DNA of 64,000 bases, from contig NC_010681.1 of NCBI RefSeq assembly GCF_000020125.1, positions 558,001 through 622,000 of the forward strand, given 5' to 3'. Shown one piece after another: positions 43,659 to 52,642 of this stretch (positions are counted from its first letter, which is position 1; the number at the start of each line of letters is the position of its first letter). The stretch is from Paraburkholderia phytofirmans PsJN. GTDB taxonomy: Bacteria; Pseudomonadota; Gammaproteobacteria; Burkholderiales; Burkholderiaceae. Both the position numbers and the translations under genes were made by a program. The notes below the pieces were generated by a model that was given only the letters and a program-made list of their open reading frames with translations, did not search any database and was not told the origin of the DNA.

Positions 43659-44375
43659 ATGAAGTTTCGCCTCGTTCCCGTGCTGCTGATTCTGCTGGTG
43701 ATCGTGGTGACGGTGCGGCTGGGTTTCTGGCAGCGCGACCGAGCGCATCAGAAGGAAGCGCTCGAAGCGCAAATCACGCAGTTCGAGAATGCGCCCGCGC
43801 AGCCGGTGAGCGGCGCGCCGGTTCAGTTGAAGGACATCGAGTTTCATCGCGTGAAAGCGCGTGGCAGTTTCGTCGCGGACAAGGTCGTCTACCTCGATAA
43901 TCGTCCGTATAACGACCAGCCGGGCTTTTACGTCGTGATGCCTTTTAAACTGGCCGATGGCGGCTACGTGCTGGTGAATCGCGGCTGGTTGCCGCGCAAT
44001 ATGAACAATCGCGAAACCATCGCGCCATACACGACGCCGCAAGGCGAAGTCGAAATCGAAGGCATTGCCCGTGCGGACGCTTCGCGCGCATACGAGTTGG
44101 GGCAGGGCGGCTCGGCCGAGCATCAACTGATCCGCCAGAATCTGGACGTCGCCGCGTACGCCGCGGAAACTGGCCTGCCGCTGCAATCATTCGTGATTCA
44201 GCAGTTGAGCGACGACGGCGACAAGCTGGTGCGCGATTGGCCCGCGCCGACTGAAGGCGTCGAGCGCAACTACGGCTACATGTTCCAGTGGTGGGGCATG
44301 GCGGCCGCCGCGCTGGTCTTCGGTCTGTACGCCGCGCGGCGTGCCGCGAAGAAAGAGCACGCGCCGGGCGTGTAA
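43659..44375 (+). CDS. SURF1-family cytochrome oxidase assembly protein
   Basis: A 238-aa SURF1 protein. N-terminal membrane helix (FRLVPVLLILLVIVVTVRLGFWQRDRA) and C-terminal helix (NYGYMFQWWGMAAAALVFGLYA) flank the conserved FYVVMPFKLADGGYVLVNRGWLPRNM and NYGYMFQW. Helps insert heme a into subunit I. Start ATG 43659 (an upstream in-frame ATG at 43611 adds 16 unlikely residues). Confidence 0.88.
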   Translation: MKFRLVPVLLILLVIVVTVRLGFWQRDRAHQKEALEAQITQFENAPAQPVSGAPVQLKDIEFHRVKARGSFVADKVVYLDNRPYNDQPGFYVVMPFKLADGGYVLVNRGWLPRNMNNRETIAPYTTPQGEVEIEGIARADASRAYELGQGGSAEHQLIRQNLDVAAYAAETGLPLQSFVIQQLSDDGDKLVRDWPAPTEGVERNYGYMFQWWGMAAAALVFGLYAARRAAKKEHAPGV

Positions 44376-44442
44376 TGCAGCACATGCCGCTTGTGGCCCA
44401 GTTTCGAGCCACAGGCAGCGCAATCATTGAAAGAGGTCCGTA

Positions 44443-45105
44443 GTGTCGACGCAATCTCCCCGTTCGCCGCAAGCCGGCAAACCCGCAGCGCCTAAAGCCA
44501 TGCCAGGCCAACCCAACGGTAAAGGTTCGTGGGAGCGCGGCCGCTGGATTCTGCTGCTGTTGGCGATCATCTGTGCCGCCCCGATCGTGGTGTCGTATTT
44601 CACGTACTACGTGATCAAACCGTCCGGCGGCAGCACGAGCTACGGCACGTTGGTCGAACCGCAACGACCGATTCCCGACTCGCTCGTCGTCACGGGCGAA
44701 GATGGCAAGCCCGTCAAATTCGCCACACTGCGCGGCCGCTGGCTGATGATTTCCGTCGACAACAGCGCCTGCGACAAAGCGTGCGTCACCAAGCTCTACT
44801 TCATGCGGCAAATCCGCGCAGCTCAGGGCCCGGAACGCGAGCGCGTCGTCGAAGTCTGGCTGCGCACGGATGCGGGCAACGTCGCGGACGTGGTACAAAA
44901 AGCCTACCCCGACACCAACATGATGATCGCCGATCCGGCGCAGGTGTCCGCGTGGCTGCCCACGGCCAACGGCACCAAGGTCACCGACCACATCTACATG
45001 GTCGATCCGAACGGCAATCTGATGATGCGTTTCCCGAAAGATCCGAACCCCAGCAAGATCAAGGGTGACGTGACCAAGCTGCTCAAATGGTCGAGCATCG
45101 GTTGA
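44443..45105 (+). CDS. SCO-like thioredoxin-fold membrane protein
   Basis: A 220-aa protein starting at GTG 44443 with AAGAGG at 44431-44436. A Pro/Gly-rich N-terminal segment, one membrane helix (GRWILLLLAIICAAPIVVSYF), and a periplasmic SCO/thioredoxin-like domain in which Cys110 and Cys114 form CDKAC, spaced as in SCO1 (CxxxC). The end reads HIYMVDPNGNLMMRFPKDPNP, resembling the SCO C-terminal region with an Asp. Conserved neighbour of ctaA. Probably a copper or thiol chaperone. A true SCO protein is also encoded at 47154, so the two may share work on CuA. Confidence 0.72.
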   Translation: MSTQSPRSPQAGKPAAPKAMPGQPNGKGSWERGRWILLLLAIICAAPIVVSYFTYYVIKPSGGSTSYGTLVEPQRPIPDSLVVTGEDGKPVKFATLRGRWLMISVDNSACDKACVTKLYFMRQIRAAQGPERERVVEVWLRTDAGNVADVVQKAYPDTNMMIADPAQVSAWLPTANGTKVTDHIYMVDPNGNLMMRFPKDPNPSKIKGDVTKLLKWSSIG

Positions 45106-45127
45106 TGCCGCAATATAGGTAAGAGAG

Positions 45128-46237
45128 ATGTTCGTACTGCAACTGGCCCTGATCGGCTTGTGTATCGCGTTGTTGCCGCTGTCCTACGTATGGGTCAAGT
45201 CCGACGACAACAAATTCCGCAAGCTGGTCTGGCTCACCACCTTCCTCACGCTCGATCTGGTGATGTTCGGCGGCTTCACGCGGCTCACCGATTCCGGGCT
45301 CGGCTGTCCGGACTGGCCGGGCTGTTACGGCACCTCGTCGCCGTTCATCGCGCATGCGGCGATCACAGCCGCGCATCAGGCGATGCCCACCGGGCCGGTC
45401 AGCATGACGAAGGCCTGGATCGAAATGATCCACCGTTACTTCGCGATGGCGATCGGCGTGCTGATCGTCGCGCAGACGGTGATCGCGTGGACGGCGCGTA
45501 TCAAGCGGCGTCCACTGCATGTATCGCCGTGGTGGCCGACTTCGTTGTTGTTGCTGATCCTGGTGCAAGGGGCGTTCGGCGCCTGGACTGTGACGATGAA
45601 GCTGCAACCGATTATCGTGACCACGCACTTGTTGCTCGGCCTCGCGCTACTGGGCACGCTCGGCTGGCTGGCCGCGCGGCAAACGCCGTTGCCTGCCTAC
45701 GAGCCCGAGGCCGCGCGCTGGCGCGCGGCGGCGATCGCGGGCCTGGTGCTGCTAATCGCGCAGATCGCGTTGGGCGGCTGGGTCAGCACCAATTACGCGG
45801 TGCTCGCGTGCACGGATTTCCCGACCTGCAACGGCCAATGGGTCCCGCCGATGGACTTCGCGCACGGCTTCCATCTGTGGCGCGCGCTCGGCATGACCGG
45901 CGACGGCGACATGATCACGCAGGATGCGCTGGTGGCGATTCATTGGACACACCGCACGTTCGCCGTCGTCGTGGTCGCGTATCTGGTGTGGTTCGCGCTG
46001 AAATTGCGCCGCTTCGAGTCGTTGCGGCGCCCCGCAAACGGCGTGCTGCTGGTGGTGCTGATCCAGTTCATCACCGGGCTGTCGAACATCGTTCTGCAAT
46101 GGCCGTTGGCCATTGCGGTCGCGCATAACGGCGGCGCCGCGATCCTGCTGCTTCTGCTCGTTATGTTAAACTTTCGGATCGCTTATAGCCGTCCCGGCCG
46201 CGCCGTGCTCCCTGCGCGCGAAGCCGCGCCAGCGTGA
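45128..46237 (+). CDS. ctaA: Heme A synthase (COX15/CtaA family)
   Basis: A 369-aa membrane enzyme that hydroxylates the C8 methyl of heme O to give heme A. Eight membrane helices are expected. Seen: His in MIHRYFAMAIGVLIVAQT and in HWTHRTFAVVVVAYL, and the cysteines in GLGCPDWPGCYG and ACTDFPTCNG, all as in class-2 CtaA/COX15. ATG at 45128 after AAGAGAG. ctaB follows 6 bp downstream. Confidence 0.92.
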   Translation: MFVLQLALIGLCIALLPLSYVWVKSDDNKFRKLVWLTTFLTLDLVMFGGFTRLTDSGLGCPDWPGCYGTSSPFIAHAAITAAHQAMPTGPVSMTKAWIEMIHRYFAMAIGVLIVAQTVIAWTARIKRRPLHVSPWWPTSLLLLILVQGAFGAWTVTMKLQPIIVTTHLLLGLALLGTLGWLAARQTPLPAYEPEAARWRAAAIAGLVLLIAQIALGGWVSTNYAVLACTDFPTCNGQWVPPMDFAHGFHLWRALGMTGDGDMITQDALVAIHWTHRTFAVVVVAYLVWFALKLRRFESLRRPANGVLLVVLIQFITGLSNIVLQWPLAIAVAHNGGAAILLLLLVMLNFRIAYSRPGRAVLPAREAAPA

Positions 46238-46243
46238 CTCCAC

Positions 46244-47149
46244 ATGGACAGCACAACACTCTCCCAAACGCCCGGTAGCCGGGTCTCCCAGTACATCGCC
46301 CTGACGAAGCCGCGCGTCACGCAACTCGCCGTGTTCTGCGCTGTCATCGGCATGTTTCTGTCGACGCCTGGCATGGTGCCCTGGACTCCGCTGATCGGCG
46401 GTACCGTGGGCATCTGGTTGCTGGCCGGCGCGGCGTTCGCCATCAATTGCCTTGTCGAGCAGAAAATCGACGCCAAGATGCGCCGCACCTCGTGGCGTCC
46501 GTCCGCGCGCGGTGAGATCACCACCGCGCAGATTCTGCTGTTCTCGGCCGTGCTTGGCGGCCTCGGCATGTGGACGCTCTACACGTTCGCCAATCCGCTT
46601 ACCATGTGGCTCACGCTGGCTACGTTCGTGGGCTATGCCGTCATCTATACGCTGTTGCTCAAGCCTGCCACGCCGCAGAACATCGTGATCGGCGGCGCCT
46701 CGGGCGCCATGCCGCCGGCGCTCGGCTGGGCCGCGGTCACCGGCCACGTGCCGGGCGACGCCTGGATCCTGGTGCTGATCATCTTCGTGTGGACGCCGCC
46801 GCATTTCTGGGCGCTCGCGCTGTATCGCCGCAAAGACTACGAAAACGCCGGCCTGCCGATGCTGCCGAACACGCACGGCGAGAAGTACACGCGCCTGCAT
46901 ATCCTGCTGTACACGGTGATCCTGTTCGCGGTCACCATGATGCCCTTCATCTCCGGCATGAGCGGCGTGGTGTATCTCGCGGCGGCCGTGCTGCTGGGTG
47001 CCGTGTTTCTTGCCTATGCGTGGAAGATCTATCGCGAGTACTCGGACGATCTGGCGCGCAAGACCTTCCGTTATTCGATCGTCTATCTCTCGCTGCTGTT
47101 CGCCGCGCTGCTGATCGATCACTATGCGCGCGTCGTGATCGGCGCGTAA
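46244..47149 (+). CDS. ctaB: Protoheme IX farnesyltransferase
   Basis: A 301-aa UbiA-superfamily enzyme converting heme B to heme O. Seen: [42 protein letters not shown] with the Asp-rich prenyl site, [36 protein letters not shown] with the second Asp-like region. About nine helices. ATG 46244 lies 6 bp after ctaA. Together with CtaA it gives heme A for the oxidase. Confidence 0.94.
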   Translation: MDSTTLSQTPGSRVSQYIALTKPRVTQLAVFCAVIGMFLSTPGMVPWTPLIGGTVGIWLLAGAAFAINCLVEQKIDAKMRRTSWRPSARGEITTAQILLFSAVLGGLGMWTLYTFANPLTMWLTLATFVGYAVIYTLLLKPATPQNIVIGGASGAMPPALGWAAVTGHVPGDAWILVLIIFVWTPPHFWALALYRRKDYENAGLPMLPNTHGEKYTRLHILLYTVILFAVTMMPFISGMSGVVYLAAAVLLGAVFLAYAWKIYREYSDDLARKTFRYSIVYLSLLFAALLIDHYARVVIGA

Positions 47150-47153
47150 TACC

Positions 47154-47771
47154 ATGCTCAATAACCGCTTCGCGCGCACGGCGCGTGCTGCTGTGATCGC
47201 TTGCGCGCTCGGTGGCGCGTTGCTGATTGCAGGCTGCGGCAAGCAGCCGCCTGCGTTCCAGAATCTCGACATCACCGGCAATACCCAGTTCGGCAGCGAC
47301 TTCTCGCTGCCCGATACGGCAGGCCATGTCCGCACTCTGGCGGACTACAAAGGCAAGGTAGTGGTGCTGTTCTTCGGCTACACGCATTGCCCTGACGTTT
47401 GCCCGACCACGATGGCCGAGCTCTCGCAAGCGTTGCAGCAACTCGGCCCGGAAGATGCGAAGCGCGTGCAGGTGCTGTTCGTTACCGTCGATCCGGACCG
47501 CGACACCCCGGCTCTGCTTGCGCAATACGTGCCGGCGTTCAACCCGACGTTCGTCGGTCTGCGTCCGGCCGATCAGGCGCAACTCACCAAGATCACGAAG
47601 GACTTCCGCGTCTACTACGCGAAGGTGCCGGGCAAGACGCCTGACAGCTACACGATGGACCACACGGCAGCGAGCTATGTGTTCGATACGGACGGCAAGC
47701 TGCGTCTGTTCGCGCGTGACGGCCAAGGCGCAACGCCGTGGGTGCACGACATCAAGCTGCTGCTCGACTGA
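47154..47771 (+). CDS. SCO1/SenC family copper chaperone lipoprotein
   Basis: A 205-aa lipoprotein. Lipobox LIAGC at residues 24-28 (Cys28). SCO fold with copper ligands Cys79 and Cys83 in HCPDVCPTTMAEL, and the third ligand His in DHTAASYVFD. Loads copper at CuA of CoxB. It starts 4 bp after the ctaB stop, so it is coupled to heme A genes. Confidence 0.92.
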   Translation: MLNNRFARTARAAVIACALGGALLIAGCGKQPPAFQNLDITGNTQFGSDFSLPDTAGHVRTLADYKGKVVVLFFGYTHCPDVCPTTMAELSQALQQLGPEDAKRVQVLFVTVDPDRDTPALLAQYVPAFNPTFVGLRPADQAQLTKITKDFRVYYAKVPGKTPDSYTMDHTAASYVFDTDGKLRLFARDGQGATPWVHDIKLLLD

Positions 47772-47838
47772 TACGCGCAGCCGTAAGGGCGCGCGCCGTA
47801 TCACGCGTCCGTTTTCCGATCTCCTCTCTTTCCAACGC

Positions 47839-48129
47839 TCAAGCCGGAATCGGCAAATTCAATCCCGGCGCGAGCCGCGTCGCCTTGAATTCCGTCACCT
47901 CGTAACGCGCGAGCTTCTGCTGCGCGAACGGGTCGCTGGCAAGAATCTCATCCAGCTTATCGCGCTCGATGTGCACCGCCAGAATGATGCCGCCGTCGCG
48001 CGGCACTTTCGGTCCGGCCGCGACAAACACGCCCGCCTCGAACTGTTGCGTCAGAAACGCGCGGTGCGCTTCCAGCGCGTCGTCGACGCGGTCGAGCGGT
48101 GCGGTGTAGATAAGGTCGATGACGTACAT
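47839..48129 (-). CDS. YciI family protein
   Basis: A 96-aa ferredoxin-like dimeric protein: MYVIDLIYTAPLDRVDDALEAHRAFLTQQFEAGVFVAAGPKVPRDGG, then ERDKLDEILASDPFAQQKLARYEVTEF. The His at 22 and Asp at 67 correspond to the conserved YciI residues. Start at ATG 48129 (plus-strand CAT 48127-48129), with GAGAGAACAACC upstream; a long in-frame extension to 48360 is not family-like. Function unknown, perhaps a small hydrolase or dehydrochlorinase. Confidence 0.85.
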   Translation of the reverse strand: MYVIDLIYTAPLDRVDDALEAHRAFLTQQFEAGVFVAAGPKVPRDGGIILAVHIERDKLDEILASDPFAQQKLARYEVTEFKATRLAPGLNLPIPA

Positions 48130-48271
48130 GGGTTGTTCTCTCGAGCAAGGGAATGAGCCACATCGAGCATGCGGCCGCAGTCTCGAATTATCGTGCAGAG
48201 ACCGATTCGATGCGCGCATTCGATCCGCATGCATGCCGCGCGACGCGTCCGCCGGCCTCCCGCTGCGTCTC

Positions 48272-48299
48272 TCAAGTTGCCCGTTTGTCATGCCGATAT
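48272..48299 (+). promoter_or_regulatory. Candidate FliA (sigma-28) promoter of the chemoreceptor gene
   Basis: TCAAGTTG at 48272-48279 (six of eight versus TAAAGTTT), 12 bp, GCCGATAT at 48292-48299 (seven of eight versus GCCGATAA). Spacing is one base over the E. coli optimum. It lies 87 bp upstream of the methyl-accepting protein ATG. Flagellar-class control is plausible and common for such receptors. Confidence 0.6.
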
Positions 48300-48385
48300 A
48301 TCGATAGCAATCGTTTGCGCGCGAAATACGATCGCGTTCTCGCGACTGCGAATGGAACACGAATCACACGAGAGAGACCACAACA

Positions 48386-50269
48386 ATGAGCAGGATGAGT
48401 TTGAATCGCAAACTATGGCTGTCGCTCGCGCTCGTCTGGCTGGGGCTGCTGGGCGTCGGGCTGTGGAGCGCGGTCGAAACGCGCAGCACAATGCTGGCCG
48501 AGCGCAAGGCGGGCATGGTGAATCTGGTCGATGCCGCGCAAGGTGTCGTGAACGGCTATTACGCGCTCGCACAGAGCGGCAAGCTGAGCGAGGCCGACGC
48601 ACAGCGCGAAGCGCTCGCCCGTCTCGCGACCATGCGCTACGGCGAGTCCGGCTACCTGTTCGTGATGGATTCGAAGCCCGTCGTGCTGATGCATCCCACG
48701 CTGCCGCAAATGACCGGCAAGCCGGTCGGCGACTTCAAGGACCCGGACGGCAAGCTTCTCTACGTGGCAATCGTCGACGCCGCCAAGGCAACCGGCCGCG
48801 GTTTCGCGGAGTATCGCGGACGCCTGCCGCACAGCGAAACGGCCGTGCCGAAAATCAGCTATGTGGTGCGTTTCGCACCGTGGGACTGGAACATCACGAG
48901 CGGCGTGTTCATCAAGGACATCGACACGGTGTACTACGAGACGCTGCTCGGTCACCTGGCGGTGGTGCTGGTGATCGGCGCGATCATCTCGCTGGCGATG
49001 CTGCTGATCATTCGCAACGTGCGCGCGAGTCTCGGCGGCGAGCCCGACCAGGCGGCGCGACTCGCGGCGAGTATCGCGCAGGGCGACCTGACGCAAGCGG
49101 TCGACGTTCGTCCGCAGGACAAGACAAGCATGATGGCGGCCATGCATGACATGCAGAACCGCTTGCAGCAGACCATCGGCGAGATTCGTCGCTCGGCGGA
49201 ATCCATCGCGTCGGCGACGCAGCAGATCGCTGCCGGCAATGGCGATCTTTCGCAGCGCACCGAGCAGCAGGCGGCTTCGCTGCAGGAAACCGCCGCGAGC
49301 ATGGAAGAGCTCACCGCGACGGTCAAGCAGAACGCCGACAACGCGCGGCAAGCGAGCGGCCTCGCGCATAACGCGTCCGAAATCGCGACGCGCGGCAACG
49401 ACGTGGTGAGCCGCGTGATCGGCACGATGGGCGAGATCAACGATAGCTCGCGGCAGATCGCGGACATCATCGGCGTGATCGAAGGGATTGCGTTTCAGAC
49501 CAACATTCTTGCGTTGAATGCAGCCGTGGAAGCGGCGCGCGCCGGTGAGCAGGGCCGCGGTTTCGCAGTCGTCGCGGGCGAGGTGCGCAGCCTCGCGCAG
49601 CGCTCGGGAACGGCGGCCAAGGAGATCAAACAGTTGATCAGCGCGTCGGTCGAACGCGTGCACAACGGCTCGACACTGGTGCAGCAGGCCGGCACGACGA
49701 TGGGCGAGATTCTGCAAGCCGTGCAGCGTGTCACCGACATCATGGGCGAGATCGCGGCGGCATCCGAAGAGCAGAGCACCGGCATTGCCCAGGTCGGCCG
49801 CGCCGTCACGCAAATGGATGAAGTGACGCAGCAGAACGCGGCGCTGGTCGAGCAGGCGGCGGCCGCGGCGGCTTCGTTGCAGGATCAGGCGGGGCGTTTG
49901 CGCGAGACGGTTAGCGCGTTTCGCGTGAATGGCGCTGAAAGTGGCGCGTCTGGTTCGGCGGTGGTCGCGGCGCGGAGAGTGGCTGCGACGGTAGCGGCGG
50001 CCGAGGCGCCGCAAGCAGTTGCAACGGCTACGGCAGCGGCAGTGCGCGAAATCGGCGTGGCATCGCACTCTGCATCGGCACCGCCGCGCGCGGAGCCGAA
50101 GCTGCCTGCACCCGCCAGAACGTCCGCCACGTCGGCCCCGGCCTCGCCCCGAGTTTCGGCTTCGTCCGCGCATGTTGCGAGCGCCAAGCCTGCCGCCACA
50201 AAAGCGCCGCGCGCATCAGCCGAGGCAGTGAGAGCCACCCCGCCGGACGACGACTGGACCACCTTCTGA
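48386..50269 (+). CDS. Methyl-accepting chemotaxis protein
   Basis: A 627-aa membrane receptor. Seen: first helix ([21 protein letters not shown]), a periplasmic single-Cache domain ([41 protein letters not shown]), and a second helix near 190-210. HAMP follows (about 212-265), then the coiled methyl-accepting domain with the hairpin tip [42 protein letters not shown]. The C-terminal 100 residues are an Ala-rich linker ending in DWTTF, which fits the WxxF CheR-tether pentapeptide. The ligand is unknown; sCache receptors often sense small carboxylates. Confidence 0.9.
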   Translation: MSRMSLNRKLWLSLALVWLGLLGVGLWSAVETRSTMLAERKAGMVNLVDAAQGVVNGYYALAQSGKLSEADAQREALARLATMRYGESGYLFVMDSKPVVLMHPTLPQMTGKPVGDFKDPDGKLLYVAIVDAAKATGRGFAEYRGRLPHSETAVPKISYVVRFAPWDWNITSGVFIKDIDTVYYETLLGHLAVVLVIGAIISLAMLLIIRNVRASLGGEPDQAARLAASIAQGDLTQAVDVRPQDKTSMMAAMHDMQNRLQQTIGEIRRSAESIASATQQIAAGNGDLSQRTEQQAASLQETAASMEELTATVKQNADNARQASGLAHNASEIATRGNDVVSRVIGTMGEINDSSRQIADIIGVIEGIAFQTNILALNAAVEAARAGEQGRGFAVVAGEVRSLAQRSGTAAKEIKQLISASVERVHNGSTLVQQAGTTMGEILQAVQRVTDIMGEIAAASEEQSTGIAQVGRAVTQMDEVTQQNAALVEQAAAAAASLQDQAGRLRETVSAFRVNGAESGASGSAVVAARRVAATVAAAEAPQAVATATAAAVREIGVASHSASAPPRAEPKLPAPARTSATSAPASPRVSASSAHVASAKPAATKAPRASAEAVRATPPDDDWTTF

Positions 50270-50518
50270 TTCTCCGCGACACCGGCCGCGTGTGTGTCAC
50301 GTGCACGCGGTCCGCCGCCGTTCAAAGCGCATAACCATATGCGATCGTGATATTTCCCATCTCGCCGGGACTATGAGACCATTTCTGGCCCAGCTGACGG
50401 CGCATGGCCACAAGCCATGTTGCCGCCGGCTTCCACCCGAATCTGACACCGATCAGAAATCGATGCGCCATTATCAAGTCATCGATCAAGTCGTCGATTA
50501 GAAACAAGCGAGAATCAC

Positions 50519-51331
50519 ATGCAGCGCAGAAATATCCTCAAAGCCCTCTCGGCAGTCATCGCCACGACGGCAATCTTCACCAGCTTCGGCGCGCACGCCG
50601 ACGACAAAGTCATCAAGGTCGGCACGATCGGCGGCCCGGACGCGCAAATCTGGGAAGTCGTCACCAAAGTGGCGAAGCGCGAAGGCCTGAACGTGAAGGT
50701 CGTCGAATTCAACGACTACGTGCAGCCGAACGCTGCGCTCGACGCAGGCGACCTCGACGCGAACAGCTTCCAGCACCAGCCGTACCTCGATAGCCAGATC
50801 AAGCAACGCGGTTACAAGATCGTCAACGCCGGCCTCACGTACATCTCGCCGCTCGGCATCTATTCGAAGAAGCTGAAGTCGCTGAAGGATCTGCCGCAAG
50901 GCGCGAAGGTCGCGGTGCCGAACGATCCGTCGAACGAAAACCGCGCATTGCTGTTGCTGCAAACGCAAGGCGTGCTCAAGCTGAAGACCGGCGCGGGCAC
51001 CAACGGCAATAACGCGACGGCTCTCGACGTCGCCGACAACCCGAAGAAGATCAAGCTGGTCGAACTCGACGCCGCGCAACTGCCGCGCTCGCTGTCGGAC
51101 GTCGATGCCGCCGCGATCAACACGAACTTCGCGTTGGCCGCCGGCTTGCAGCCGACCAAAGATGCGATCGCGCTCGAAGACGTGCATAGCCCGTACGCGA
51201 ACCTGATCGCCGTGCGCACGCAAGATAAGGACAAGCCGTGGGTCAAGAAGCTGGTTGCTGCTTACCAGTCGGAAGACGTGCGTCAGTTCATCAAGACGCA
51301 GTTCAAGGGTTCGGTGGTGCCGTCGTTCTAA
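50519..51331 (+). CDS. MetQ/NlpA-family substrate-binding protein
   Basis: A 270-aa periplasmic binding protein. Seen: KVGTIGGPDAQIWEVVTKVAKREGLNVKVVEFNDYVQPNAALDAGDLDANSFQHQPYLD, the NlpA/MetQ signature, and NDPSNENRALLLLQTQG. N-terminal signal peptide ends AHADDK with no lipobox Cys, so it is probably cut by signal peptidase I rather than lipidated. No MetN ATPase or MetI permease is in the window. It may bind methionine or a related compound and share a distant transporter. ATG at 50519. Confidence 0.85.
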   Translation: MQRRNILKALSAVIATTAIFTSFGAHADDKVIKVGTIGGPDAQIWEVVTKVAKREGLNVKVVEFNDYVQPNAALDAGDLDANSFQHQPYLDSQIKQRGYKIVNAGLTYISPLGIYSKKLKSLKDLPQGAKVAVPNDPSNENRALLLLQTQGVLKLKTGAGTNGNNATALDVADNPKKIKLVELDAAQLPRSLSDVDAAAINTNFALAAGLQPTKDAIALEDVHSPYANLIAVRTQDKDKPWVKKLVAAYQSEDVRQFIKTQFKGSVVPSF

Positions 51332-51344
51332 GAAGCGACGTTTG

Positions 51345-52271
51345 CTACAAGCCTAATTCCCACCGCTCGATCGTCAGGTCCTTGCCGAAACGGCGCTCAG
51401 CCGCCGTGCCGGCAAGTCTGAACCCGGCGCGCTGGCACAGGCGCCGCGGTTGTTCGAGCGACGCGGCCGTTGTTAGCGTGAGCTTCGTATAGCCCGCGCG
51501 CTTCGCGAAACGCATGCATTCGCTCAGCAACTGCGTGCCGATGCCCAGCCGCTGCACATCCGGCTCGACCCACAGGAGCCGCACACCCGCCACCGTCGTC
51601 GACACGCCGACGATGCACACCGAGCCGACCACCATCCCTTGCTGATCTGCGACCCAGCACATCTCCCGCACCGGATCGTTGCGTTGCGTGTAATCGGCGA
51701 CGACCCGCGCGAGCAATCCTTCGAACGACGGATCCCAGTCGTATTGCGCGGCGAACCATTGCGCCTGCCGATGCACGAGCCAGCCACATTCGCCCGGGCG
51801 CGGCTGACGGAGCACCACGAGTTCGTGTTTGGGTTTGTCGCCCAGCAGCCGCTCGATGAGTTTCATCGCGGCGATCAGCTGATCCTGGGAGAGGGCGGTG
51901 AGGCCGGAAAGCAGGATCGACACTTCTTCGATCGCCGCGTTATCGAGCGGAGCGTACGCGGCGTGGCCGCTGTCAGTGAGCGCAATCAGCGACTGGCGCG
52001 CGTCCGTCTCGGACGGGCGGCGCGTGATCAGGTCGCGTCGTTCGAAGCTCGTCAGCAGACGGCTGAGATAACCGCTGTCGAGACCGAGGGAACGCCCGAG
52101 CACCGAGGCCGTTTGCGCGCGTTCGCGAGAGAGCTCGTGCAGTACGCGCACCTCTGTCAGTGAGAACGCGCTCTTTGCCAGATGCTCATGCAGTGCGCCG
52201 ATGTGTCGGGTATAGAAGCGGTTGAAATGGCGGACGGCCTGAGCACGCCGCAGCGCCTCGGAATCTGTCAA
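51345..52271 (-). CDS. MarR-type regulator fused to GNAT acetyltransferase
   Basis: A 308-aa two-domain protein. Residues about 1-140 are a MarR winged helix (ALRRAQAVRHFNRFYTRHIGALHEHLAKSAFSLTEVRVLHELSRE, LDSGYLSRLLTSFERRDLI). About 150-308 are a GNAT acetyltransferase (VGSVCIVGVSTTVAGVRLLWVEPDVQRLGIGTQLLSECMRFAKRAGYTKLTLTT) with the pyrophosphate-binding RLGIGTQLL. Such fusions are recurrent in proteobacteria; ligand and substrate are not known. Minus strand, convergent with the binding-protein gene. ATG 52271. Confidence 0.85.
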   Translation of the reverse strand: MTDSEALRRAQAVRHFNRFYTRHIGALHEHLAKSAFSLTEVRVLHELSRERAQTASVLGRSLGLDSGYLSRLLTSFERRDLITRRPSETDARQSLIALTDSGHAAYAPLDNAAIEEVSILLSGLTALSQDQLIAAMKLIERLLGDKPKHELVVLRQPRPGECGWLVHRQAQWFAAQYDWDPSFEGLLARVVADYTQRNDPVREMCWVADQQGMVVGSVCIVGVSTTVAGVRLLWVEPDVQRLGIGTQLLSECMRFAKRAGYTKLTLTTAASLEQPRRLCQRAGFRLAGTAAERRFGKDLTIERWELGL

Positions 52272-52642
52272 ATGCTGCTCCCAGGGGATTTTTATAGCTT
52301 GCTACCCAGCACTATATTGGAACGCACCCCTTTACAAAAGCCACGCCGGTAAAGGCCTGATCGGCACTGGTATTAGAAAGGTATCGATCGAGTCTTGGTT
52401 GCCAGCCCACTGAGACCCGGTTTGAGCCGACCGGAAGGCATTTTGAAGCCCAATACGGGTAAATCCTGGGCTCCAAAAAGTCCTCTCCAGCGCCTCTGCG
52501 TGCCCTTCAAAACCTTATTCAGTAAGGCTTTGCGCTTGGCCATGCCAGCATGGAACCAGTTGGTTGACTGGTATTATGTTGGTTATATAATGGGCTCTCA
52601 TTTTTCGTAGGCCTACCTTTTCGCGAAGGCCGCCGGAGCCCC
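52272..52642. other. Divergent intergenic region, MarR-GNAT / nagR
   Basis: A 371-bp gap. Its left part is the leader of the minus-strand MarR-GNAT gene. Its right part has the NagR-type sites and sigma-70 promoter listed separately. A first ACTGGTATTA copy is at 52366-52375, 200 bp before the main one. A short open frame at 52395-52610 overlaps these elements and is not called. Confidence 0.5.
52555..52591 (+). promoter_or_regulatory. nag operon promoter with overlapping operator
   Basis: TTGACT at 52564-52569, 16 bp, perfect TATAAT at 52586-52591. The inverted repeat ACCAGT (52555-52560) / ACTGGT (52567-52572) straddles the -35. The longer word ACTGGTATTA at 52567-52576 repeats at 52366-52375. 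An overlapping GntR-type operator would repress nagR and the downstream genes until an amino-sugar phosphate appears. Binding is inferred. Confidence 0.65.

Noticed and set aside
48413..50173. 586-aa minus-strand open frame across the chemoreceptor gene
   Set aside because: Arg/Gly/His-rich antisense shadow. The plus frame has complete receptor domains.
52395..52610. 71-aa open frame before nagR
   Set aside because: Overlaps the TTGACT/TATAAT promoter and operator; no family resemblance.
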